From NCBI GenBank assembly GCA_902772795.1, contig CACYBZ010000277.1, positions 1-8,348 of the forward strand: DNA of 8,348 nucleotides. Reading direction: 5' to 3'. Positions 1-5,910 of this stretch are shown piece by piece (the first letter of the stretch is position 1; each line of letters begins with the position of its first letter). The notes beneath the pieces are model-generated. The model searched no databases and was not told the origin of the DNA. It saw only the letters and a list, made by a program, of their open reading frames with translations. This DNA comes from an uncultured Ruminococcus sp. GTDB taxonomy: Bacteria; Bacillota; Clostridia; Oscillospirales; Acutalibacteraceae. The translations under genes and the position numbers were made by a program.

Positions 1-85
1 CTCAAAAGTTTTGTCCACTTTTTCAAAAGTGGTGGGGTCGAGGGGCAACGCCCCTCGTGGGATTTTTAAGGGCGAAGCCCTTAAA
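1..85 (+). repeat. Three-hairpin dispersed repeat, copy 1
   Basis: The element begins with CTCAAAAGTTTTGTC and then forms three consecutive perfect hairpins. H1 is 15-32 (8-bp stem, CCACTTTT/AAAAGTGG), H2 is 39-57 (8-bp stem CGAGGGGC, loop AAC) and H3 is 65-85 (9-bp stem, loop GAA). The spacers are 6 and 7 nt. Related elements with the same architecture lie at 5689-5780 (opposite strand) and 5846-5905 (same strand). Stem sequences differ between copies but pairing is kept. The short motif AACGAAGTGAACCA at 94-107 follows it and also occurs next to copy 2. The repeat may start before base 1. It is not a classical terminator, because no T-run follows H1 or H2. Confidence 0.75.
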
Positions 86-126
86 CTACATCAACGAAGT
101 GAACCACAAAAAAACGGAGGCAAACA

Positions 127-1089
127 ATGATAGTAGAATGGACAGACAACCAGAACAAAAGAATCTGCAAAAACAATCCTCTGAAAATAACCATACACAG
201 CAGTCAAAACCAACGGTGCGACCAGATGACGGTTGTCTATCGCTATAACGGAAATTTCATTTCTTTTCGGGAAGTGAAATTTATTTTTGATGAAAAAACT
301 GTCTTTCTGGGAATTGTCGACAGGCAGACCGTCACACAAAAAAACGGGAAAAACTATCTGGAAATACAATGCCGTACACTGGCAGGATATCTCACCGACA
401 ACGAAATTCAGCCACAGAATGTCAATAACATCACTGACAATGTGATTTATGCTACCTATCTTGAACCATTCGGCATAAAAACACCGCTTATCCGCAACAA
501 ACCATACAACAGTATTATGAACATCGGCAAGAAAACAAGTATCTATGACCTTATTGAAAATTATTGTCAGCGTGTTTTTCACCACAGCTTCAGGGTTGAC
601 GGCGAAGGCGTTGCTTTCTTTGACGGAAACAGCAATTCTTCTACCTACTATTTTTCCGACAGTCTGACAGACCTGACAAAAAACAGCTACCCTTATACGT
701 CAATCTGTCTGGAATACAACCGCAGGGAAATCATTTCGCAGGTAAACGTCAAAAATTCAGTCAACGGGAATGATTATGGAATCGTCATTGAAAATCCTTA
801 CGCCAGACAGCACAACATTCAGCATATATGCTATCTTGATGCCACACCATCAGGCGGAAAATGTATCTTTGACGCTACACGCATGATAGAAAATGCCAAT
901 AAAAAAGCAATCGTCATCACGTTGGAATGTCCTTGTTTCGTGTTCAATGCACTTTATGGGAATGCTGTTGTCAGCTATCAGGGACAACGGTTCGACAACA
1001 CAGAAATCATTGAGGCTGACTATTGTTTTGAAAACGGAAAAGTTTCCAGTATTCTGAAAATCTGTCAAAGGAGTGACAATAAAACATAA
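127..1089 (+). CDS. Phage baseplate hub protein, gpD/XkdQ-like
   Basis: This 320-residue protein is probably the baseplate hub (the gp27/gpD/Mu gp44 group), the ring that joins the end of the tail tube to the spike. What is seen: an N-terminal beta-rich part (about 1-85, including FLGIVDRQTV) like a hub barrel. A middle segment (about 137-168, with YDLIENYCQRVFHHSFRVDG) matches the helix-plus-strand part of gpD/gpP proteins, where a short helix precedes a residue run ending in D-G. The C-terminal part is beta-rich. The length fits XkdQ of the PBSX family (about 320 aa). An AACGGAGG ribosome binding site lies 7 nt before the ATG. The stop overlaps the next start as TAATG. The assignment rests on weak sequence resemblance plus gene order, since the next four genes follow the XkdR-S-T-U order. 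Confidence 0.7.
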   Translation: MIVEWTDNQNKRICKNNPLKITIHSSQNQRCDQMTVVYRYNGNFISFREVKFIFDEKTVFLGIVDRQTVTQKNGKNYLEIQCRTLAGYLTDNEIQPQNVNNITDNVIYATYLEPFGIKTPLIRNKPYNSIMNIGKKTSIYDLIENYCQRVFHHSFRVDGEGVAFFDGNSNSSTYYFSDSLTDLTKNSYPYTSICLEYNRREIISQVNVKNSVNGNDYGIVIENPYARQHNIQHICYLDATPSGGKCIFDATRMIENANKKAIVITLECPCFVFNALYGNAVVSYQGQRFDNTEIIEADYCFENGKVSSILKICQRSDNKT

Positions 1090-1397
1090 TGGAAAATAAC
1101 AGTAATGCCGGCTTTGGCAAAGTATCGTTCAGCAAAGACGGCAGAATCAACACCAACGGAGCTGTACCCTTTGTCAATGCACAGATGTTAGTGCCTTACG
1201 GTATGGCGGTAGCTGTTCCCGTCGGGGAAAATACGTTCATGTTACCCGTGGGCAATACGGCTTTATGTATGGGAATTGTACAGAAGCCTTTCGCCACACC
1301 ATTGCAGGCAGGCGAAATTATGCTGTATTCGTCAGGCGGTGCAAGCATCGTACTGAAAAATGACGGCAAAGTACTCATCAACGGGAGAGAAGTATAA
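1089..1397 (+). CDS. Small baseplate spike/assembly protein, gpV/gp45-like
   Basis: This 102-residue protein is probably the membrane-puncturing spike or baseplate assembly protein V. The C-terminal part (about 73-102) reads AGEIMLYSSGGASIVLKNDG followed by KVLINGREV. That is the pattern seen in gpV/Mu gp45 proteins, where short strands carry 'GE-xx-LYS' and 'ASI-x-LKNDG-x-x-x-ING' as the chain winds into a trimeric beta-spike. Residues about 22-72 are beta-rich and could be a reduced OB-fold. It is shorter than typical gpV/gp45 proteins (about 150-200 aa), and no HxH iron-binding tip is visible. Its position equals that of XkdR in PBSX. Its ATG overlaps the hub stop by 1 bp. AAAGGAG lies about 15 nt upstream, farther than ideal, so translation is probably coupled to the hub gene. 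Confidence 0.65.
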   Translation: MENNSNAGFGKVSFSKDGRINTNGAVPFVNAQMLVPYGMAVAVPVGENTFMLPVGNTALCMGIVQKPFATPLQAGEIMLYSSGGASIVLKNDGKVLINGREV

Positions 1398-1399
1398 TT

Positions 1400-1744
1400 A
1401 TGGATACTGCACTCTGTAACGGCGATTTTGCCCAAAACGAAACAGGAAAAATCTATACGATAAGCGGTATGGAAGAAACTGTACAACGCTGTAAAATTCT
1501 GCTGGGAATCAAAAAAGGAAGTTTCTGCTATAACAGGAATCTGGGCAGTAATCTTGACAGCCTTTCCACAGAAGATGAATATCTCAGCGGTAATGCGTTG
1601 TTACTGGTCAGGGAGGCTCTTTTACCGCTGAAACAGGTCGAAGTAACCAACGTGATACCGTTTACCCGAAACGGAACATTAATACTTGCCGTCACCGTAC
1701 TAGCATACGGCGAAACGGCTGAATTTGAGGTGACTGTACATTGA
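1400..1744 (+). CDS. Baseplate wedge protein, gp25/XkdS-like
   Basis: This 114-residue protein most likely belongs to the gpW/gp25 or XkdS (DUF2634) wedge group that links hub and baseplate J protein in contractile tails. Seen in the sequence: a central segment (about 33-54) RCKILLGIKKGSFCYNRNLG, similar to the family core in which a helix is followed by 'kGe-w-x-x-p-x-x-G'. A helix follows (about 65-77, ALLLVREALLPL), then a two-strand C-terminus rich in V/T (about 78-114). The GGGAGAG ribosome binding site is 10 nt from the ATG. The gene overlaps the next one by 4 bp (TTGA). Family-level similarity is modest, but position directly before a clear baseplate J gene makes the role likely. Confidence 0.65.
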   Translation: MDTALCNGDFAQNETGKIYTISGMEETVQRCKILLGIKKGSFCYNRNLGSNLDSLSTEDEYLSGNALLLVREALLPLKQVEVTNVIPFTRNGTLILAVTVLAYGETAEFEVTVH

Positions 1745-2805
1745 GAACCTATGACGAAATTGTCAACGCAATGAAACAGGATTTTTATGAACGTGTCGGC
1801 TATGACTGCGATGAAGCCTCTGACACAGGAATTAAAATCCGTGTGCTGGCCGGGGAAATCTATAATCTGGAAGTCTACCTGGAATGGATTAAACGACAGG
1901 CTTTCGTGCAGACCGCACAGGGAACTTATCTGGACTATCACGCACAGATGCGTGGGTTACAGCGGAAGACATCGCAGAAAGCCCGAGGCAGTGTCCGTTT
2001 TTCGGTGTCGGAAAGTTCAGGGACAGATGTCGAAATTCCCGAAGGTACAATTATTTCCACTGACGGTGCTTGTCCCATAAGTTTCAGAACAACCGAGTAC
2101 GCTTCTCTTTCTTCTTCAGATACTTATGTTGATGTCAGTGCCGAGGCGGTCAACGGCGGTACAGACGGTAATGTCACTGCGGGAAAAATCAGTGTGATTG
2201 TCACAATGTCACTGGAAAATGTCCGTGTGACCAATCCCCTGCCGTTTCGGTTCGGAACGGACGACGAGGACGACGAAACTTTACGAAAACGAATTATGAA
2301 AAGTCTGGCATTTATCATCAACGGCACAAACAGAGAATATTATTCGTCACTGGCAAAAACGGTTGAAGGTGTGGAATGTGTCAATGTCGTGCCCTACAAA
2401 TTCGGTGCGGGAACAGTGGCAGTCTACATTTCGGGGAAAAATGCCCGAAATGACAATCTTACACTGGAACGGGTAAGAACACTCTTACAAAATCAGCGTG
2501 AAATCAATGTGAGGGTATTTGTTATTCTGGCAAATATCAGAAATGCCACCGTGGAAATGCGGGTACAGTTGGAAGACGGCTATGATATCACGCAGGTGCA
2601 GACTGTCGCAGAAAACAAACTCAAAGCACTGACAGAAAATTATGAAGTCGGGCAGTCGCTGAGTGTGGAACAAATCAATGACGTTCTGTTTCATACGGAG
2701 GGTGTCAGGAAATTTGAACTGCTGGAAATGCCCACAACAGGTATTTCGGTTGCCGAAAATGAAAAAATGGTCTTTCAAAATCTTTATCTGAGGAGTTGGT
2801 CATGA
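1741..2805 (+). CDS. Baseplate J-like protein (XkdT type)
   Basis: This 354-residue protein is a baseplate J/gp47-family wedge component, which forms the periphery of the contractile baseplate and transmits the trigger from fibres to sheath. The most recognisable part is about residues 160-230. There, TNPLPFRFGTDDEDDETLRK matches the family pattern 'NP-x-x-x-x-G-x-D-x-E-x-DE-x-lR-x-R'. It is followed by a GTNREYYSSLAKTVEGVECV segment and 'VPYKFGAGTVAVYI', the usual 'pGV-x-x-V-x-V-x-p-x-x-x-G-x-G-t-V'. The N-terminus (TYDEIVNAMKQDF) is also typical. The start is TTG at 1741, chosen because GAGGTG lies 8 nt upstream and the 4-bp overlap with the previous stop is usual in such operons. An ATG at 1771 would cut off the conserved N-terminus. 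Confidence 0.9.
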   Translation: MRTYDEIVNAMKQDFYERVGYDCDEASDTGIKIRVLAGEIYNLEVYLEWIKRQAFVQTAQGTYLDYHAQMRGLQRKTSQKARGSVRFSVSESSGTDVEIPEGTIISTDGACPISFRTTEYASLSSSDTYVDVSAEAVNGGTDGNVTAGKISVIVTMSLENVRVTNPLPFRFGTDDEDDETLRKRIMKSLAFIINGTNREYYSSLAKTVEGVECVNVVPYKFGAGTVAVYISGKNARNDNLTLERVRTLLQNQREINVRVFVILANIRNATVEMRVQLEDGYDITQVQTVAENKLKALTENYEVGQSLSVEQINDVLFHTEGVRKFELLEMPTTGISVAENEKMVFQNLYLRSWS

Positions 2806-3380
2806 TGAAGTCCGCATGGCAGAATATGACAGAAAAACTTCATTCCCTGGGCATTTACAGCAACCGGACGGATACGGTTATTGACAAGGAACTGCGTACC
2901 TATGGCACAGCACTGGCAGACGTGACAACAACCGCAGACAGCCTTTTACGGGAAATCATCACCGACACGGCTACCGACTACGGACTTTCCCTGCGGGAAA
3001 AATTATGGGGTGTAGTCCGCAGTGACGTTTCCCTTGAAGAACGTCGGGAAAATATCCGTAAAAGAATGACTATCAATGCCAATGATTTTACTTTGGAAGG
3101 TATGACGGCTTTTCTGTCGTCACTGGGCATTGAAGCCGAAATTACCGAAGTCAACGACCAATACAGAATTTATATTCATGTCACCAACGGCGAAAATTTC
3201 AGTATTCCTATCAGGAAATATCTGACACAGCAAATCAACGAATATTTCCCTGCCCATTGCATGGTATTCACCGACTACCGTACCAACGGCGACTGGGACA
3301 GTCTTGATGCCAGACGAATTCTTTTCGGCGTTTACGACAGCTACCACTATACATGGGACGACCTCGAAAATTTTGAATAA
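2802..3380 (+). CDS. Phage tail protein, DUF2313/XkdU-like
   Basis: This 192-residue protein is probably the gpI/DUF2313 (YmfQ/XkdU) tail protein that sits between baseplate J and the tail fibre and likely helps attach fibres. Visible features are a helical N-terminal half and a segment near 60-90 with YGLSLREKLWGV followed by SLEERRENIRKRM. This is the family pattern of a 'W/LWE' residue cluster, then 'l-x-x-R-R-x-x-i-x-x-r'. After it, FTLEGMTAFLSSLG precedes a beta-rich C-terminus. The ATG at 2802 is preferred over TTG at 2796 because GAGGAG (2790-2795) lies 6 nt upstream and the start overlaps the previous stop as ATGA. A second ATG follows at 2805. Its length is near that of other members (about 180-200 aa). 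Confidence 0.8.
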   Translation: MMKSAWQNMTEKLHSLGIYSNRTDTVIDKELRTYGTALADVTTTADSLLREIITDTATDYGLSLREKLWGVVRSDVSLEERRENIRKRMTINANDFTLEGMTAFLSSLGIEAEITEVNDQYRIYIHVTNGENFSIPIRKYLTQQINEYFPAHCMVFTDYRTNGDWDSLDARRILFGVYDSYHYTWDDLENFE

Positions 3381-3395
3381 AAGGAGCAGACAATC

Positions 3396-3863
3396 ATGAG
3401 TGCTACCAATACCACCGAATATCTGGGATTAAGTCAGTGGCTGGGTTCGGACAGACCGCAGAGAATTGACTTTGTGGACGATAACCGAATTATTGACAAT
3501 GCTATCAAACTGCATTTTCTGGATACTACCAAACATCTTTCCACAGAACAGTACAACAAACTTCAGCAACCCTATATTTTCAGATCCTATGAGGGTGACG
3601 GCAATGAAAGTCAGGTAATCCATCTGGATATCAATGCAAAATTCATCATTGTATTTGCCAAAGACCTGCCTCTTATGCAGAAAGACACAGGCGGTAATCT
3701 GCTGGTCAACAGTTGTTTCACCGCCAAGTCCAACGGCACAACAGGAGGAGCGATTATCGGCGACAATACCGTAACCGTCTACTTTGACGCTACCCCTACC
3801 AATGGTGTCAGATACAATCTTAATCAATTACACGGTCAGTATTGTATCGTTGCTTTCAAATAA
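3396..3863 (+). CDS. Short tail-fibre-like protein
   Basis: This 155-residue protein lies where a tail fibre gene (XkdV position) is expected. Residues about 6-45 (TTEYLGLSQWLGSDRPQRID, then FVDDNRIIDNAIKLH) match the N-terminal pattern of many phage fibres: 'YnL-x-x-W-x-x-D-x-x-x-x-x-D-F-N-x-x-f-x-x-id-x-ai'. This part docks onto the baseplate. The remaining approximately 100 residues are beta-rich, with Gly/Thr/Asn-rich strands, and may form a small tip. Receptor-binding fibres are usually several hundred residues, so this is either a minimal fibre or a truncated one. No broken remainder is seen downstream. AAGGAG lies 9 nt before the ATG. The last gene of the cluster, it is closed by the hairpin at 3880-3913. 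Confidence 0.6.
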   Translation: MSATNTTEYLGLSQWLGSDRPQRIDFVDDNRIIDNAIKLHFLDTTKHLSTEQYNKLQQPYIFRSYEGDGNESQVIHLDINAKFIIVFAKDLPLMQKDTGGNLLVNSCFTAKSNGTTGGAIIGDNTVTVYFDATPTNGVRYNLNQLHGQYCIVAFK

Positions 3864-3879
3864 TAACCCTGAAATCCGA

Positions 3880-3913
3880 AAAAGGCTTTGCAAGAATTTT
3901 TGCAAAGCCTTTT
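3880..3913. terminator. Bidirectional intrinsic terminator
   Basis: A perfect 14-bp stem (AAAAGGCTTTGCAA at 3880-3893 with its complement at 3900-3913) has a 6-nt loop. It gives a T-run on either strand: TTTTCTT to the right and TTTTTC on the minus strand. It lies 16 nt after the tail-fibre stop and 11 nt after the amt stop, so it can end both convergent transcripts. Confidence 0.92.
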
Positions 3914-3924
3914 CTTATCAGAAA

Positions 3925-5652
3925 TTATTCGTTATCCTGTAAAGCGTCAAAGCCTGTTTCACCTGTACGCACACGAACGATATCTTCCACATCACTGATG
4001 AAGATTTTACCGTCACCGATATGTCCCGTATAGATAGCTTTGACCGCAGTATCGACAACCTGCTTGACAGGTACTTTACATACGACAATATCTACCTGAA
4101 TTTTCGGTAACAGATTCATTTCCAATTCTACGCCACGATAATACTCTGTCTTACCTTTCTGTACACCACAGCCGAGAACCTGTGTGACTGTCATACCTGT
4201 AACACCGATTTCTGTCAGTGCCGTATTCAGATCCGTGAACTTACTCTGTTTGGTGATAATACTGATTTTGGTAAATTTCACACCGTCCGAAGTGGAAGCG
4301 GAATGACTTTTTTCCTTGAGGGTAATTTCGACAGCCTTTTCGGGAGGAACATCACCGTCTTTGAAAGATTCGTCCGTTTTTCCTGTCAGAATCTGAGGAA
4401 CGGGCATGAAATCCGCATAAGAACTGGAAAGTCCATGTTCTGTCAGGTCAAGACCTCTTACTTCTTCTTCTTTGGAAGCACGCAGTCCGATTGTCTTTTT
4501 GATGGCAAAGAAAATCAGTGTCATCAGTACAGCGGTATAAAGACCTATACAGAAAATACCCAGAAACTGTTTTCCCAGCTGTGTAAAGCCACCGCCGTAT
4601 AAAAGACCAAGTGTATCTTTATCTTTGGAGAAAATACCGACAGCCAGTGTTCCCCAGATACCGTTGCACATATGTACGGCAACTGCACCGACAGGGTCAT
4701 CAACTTTCAGTCGGCTGTCAATCAGTTCGACCGCAACAACGACCAGTATGCCTGCAACCATACCGATAATGATTGACCCTAAGATATCCACGGTATGACA
4801 ACCTGCGGTAATTGCCACAAGTCCTGCAAGAGAACCGTTGAGCGACATGGAAACATCAGGTTTACCGTTCTTGACCCAGGTATATATCATGGTGGTACAG
4901 GTAGCGAAAGCGGGAGCAACCGTTGTTGTGGCGAAAATCTTCGCCAGTTGTGTGACATCGCCTGCGGCAGCACCGTTGAAACCGTACCAGCCGAACCAGA
5001 GAATAAATACGCCCAGTGCACCAAGTGTCAGACTGTGTCCGGGAATAGCACGGGGTTTGCCCTCTTTGGTATATTTGCCGATACGAGGGCCTACCACAGC
5101 GGCACCGATGAGTGCCGAAATACCGCCTACGGTATGTATACAGGCAGAACCTGCAAAATCCACGAATCCCATTTTTGCCAGCCAGCCCTGACTGTTCCAT
5201 ACCCAGCCTGCTTCTACGGGGTAGACAACAAGGCTTATCAAAGCACTGTATATACAATATGAAATAAATTTTGTTCTTTCTGCCATCGCTCCCGAAACAA
5301 TGGTTGATGCCGTCGCACAGAAAACAAGGTTGAAAACAAAACTTGACCACGGGAAATTATTGAAGTCATTGAATATCTGCAAGTTCGGCACACCTATCAC
5401 ACCGAAAAGATAATCTTCTGACATCATCAGTCCGAATCCCAGAAAGATAAACATTACTGTACCGATACAGAAATCCATCAGGTTTTTCATAATGATGTTG
5501 CCTGCATTTTTTGCTCTGGTGAATCCTGTTTCGACCATGGCAAAACCGCACTGCATAAAGAAAACCAGGGTTGCTCCTATCAGGTACCATATGGCTATCG
5601 TAAACGAGTTGGACTGTTCTACTGCCTTTGCGACAACTGTCTGCATATCCAT
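3925..5652 (-). CDS. amt: Ammonium transporter with fused P-II (GlnK-like) domain
   Basis: This 575-residue inner-membrane ammonium channel of the Amt/Mep/Rh family carries its own regulator. Residues about 17-395 form the Amt part, with hydrophobic segments expected for 11 helices. Visible are the twin histidines of the pore (H173 in DFAGSACIHT, H327 in VGAVAVHMCN), the conserved D165, and phenylalanines near the outer gate (F107, F111). The typical cytoplasmic tail GLRASKEEEVRGLDLTEHG is at about 389-407. A linker (about 417-457) leads to a complete P-II domain (about 459-575): T-loop 491-517 with Q498, B-loop GHIGDGKIF (543-551) and C-loop RVRTGETGFDAL. P-II proteins bind ATP/ADP and 2-oxoglutarate and plug Amt pores. 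The T-loop lacks the tyrosine normally uridylylated (L510 there). The start follows AAGGA at 10 nt. It lies downstream of glnA on the same strand, with no convincing promoter of its own. Confidence 0.95.
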   Translation of the reverse strand: MDMQTVVAKAVEQSNSFTIAIWYLIGATLVFFMQCGFAMVETGFTRAKNAGNIIMKNLMDFCIGTVMFIFLGFGLMMSEDYLFGVIGVPNLQIFNDFNNFPWSSFVFNLVFCATASTIVSGAMAERTKFISYCIYSALISLVVYPVEAGWVWNSQGWLAKMGFVDFAGSACIHTVGGISALIGAAVVGPRIGKYTKEGKPRAIPGHSLTLGALGVFILWFGWYGFNGAAAGDVTQLAKIFATTTVAPAFATCTTMIYTWVKNGKPDVSMSLNGSLAGLVAITAGCHTVDILGSIIIGMVAGILVVVAVELIDSRLKVDDPVGAVAVHMCNGIWGTLAVGIFSKDKDTLGLLYGGGFTQLGKQFLGIFCIGLYTAVLMTLIFFAIKKTIGLRASKEEEVRGLDLTEHGLSSSYADFMPVPQILTGKTDESFKDGDVPPEKAVEITLKEKSHSASTSDGVKFTKISIITKQSKFTDLNTALTEIGVTGMTVTQVLGCGVQKGKTEYYRGVELEMNLLPKIQVDIVVCKVPVKQVVDTAVKAIYTGHIGDGKIFISDVEDIVRVRTGETGFDALQDNE

Positions 5653-5688
5653 AAATCATCATTCCTTACTCAACTTAAAAAATTCAGG

Positions 5689-5780
5689 TTCAAGGGTTGC
5701 ACTCTTGAAAATCCTGCCTGAAGGCTTCGCCCCCTGTCCCCCACCGACTTTTTGAAAAAAGTCGGACAAAAAACTTTTAT
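5689..5780 (-). repeat. Three-hairpin dispersed repeat, copy 2
   Basis: Read on the minus strand, it starts ATAAAAGTTTTTTGTC and forms the same three hairpins as copy 1. H1 is 5744-5765 (perfect 10-bp stem, CCGACTTTTT). H2 is 5718-5736 (8-position stem with one mismatch and two G-T pairs, loop GAA). H3 is 5689-5709 (9-position stem with one A-C mismatch, loop GCA). H2 and H3 are the same length as in copy 1 (19 and 21 nt), and spacers are 7 and 8 nt. GAACGAAGTGAGCC lies just beyond its AAAAGTTT end. The element is in the glnA-amt gap and would be part of the amt leader if the two genes are co-transcribed. Confidence 0.75.
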
Positions 5781-5823
5781 GGCTCACTTCGTTCGGATTT
5801 TTAACCCTACTGTGTCAGTGCAG

Positions 5824-5841
5824 AATCTGCAAAAGCAGATT
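5824..5841. other. Small hairpin between the two repeats
   Basis: A 7-bp perfect stem (AATCTGC/GCAGATT) with an AAAA loop lies between repeat copies 2 and 3. No T-run follows on the minus strand, so it is a poor intrinsic terminator for glnA. It may aid RNA processing or stability between glnA and amt. Apart from this hairpin and the repeats, the 258-bp gap shows no gene. Confidence 0.5.
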
Positions 5842-5845
5842 TCAC

Positions 5846-5905
5846 CTCAAAAGTTTCGGTCAGGTCTTTTTAAAGGCTTGCGGGGTTCAGGGAAAGCGTT
5901 CCCGA
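5846..5905 (+). repeat. Three-hairpin dispersed repeat, copy 3 (partial)
   Basis: It begins CTCAAAAGTTTCGGTC, nearly identical to the start of copy 1. H1 is 5861-5880 (9-bp stem with two G-T pairs). H2 lies in the 19-nt segment 5887-5905 (core GGGAA/TTCCC, loop AGCG). The 6-nt spacer and its GGGGT core are the same as in copy 1. H3 is absent, because the glnA coding region begins at 5911. It faces copy 2 with 65 bp between them, so it lies directly after the glnA stop. Confidence 0.6.
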
Positions 5906-5910
5906 TAATA

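Noticed and set aside
1528..1941. Minus-strand frame of 137 codons across the wedge and J genes
   Set aside because: It is antisense to two genes with good starts, ribosome sites and family matches. It has no promoter or ribosome site of its own.
3880..3913. Phage attachment site at the end of the tail cluster
   Set aside because: The inverted structure is explained by a bidirectional terminator. No tRNA gene or direct repeat is visible here.
4795..5350. Long open frames on both strands inside the amt gene
   Set aside because: They are shadows of the well-conserved Amt reading frame. They are Cys/Arg-rich, lack ribosome sites and show no known domain.
5653..5910. Separate promoter for amt
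   Set aside because: Only weak -35/-10-like pairs such as TTGCAG..TAGGGT are present on the minus strand, well below the quality of the other promoters in this window.
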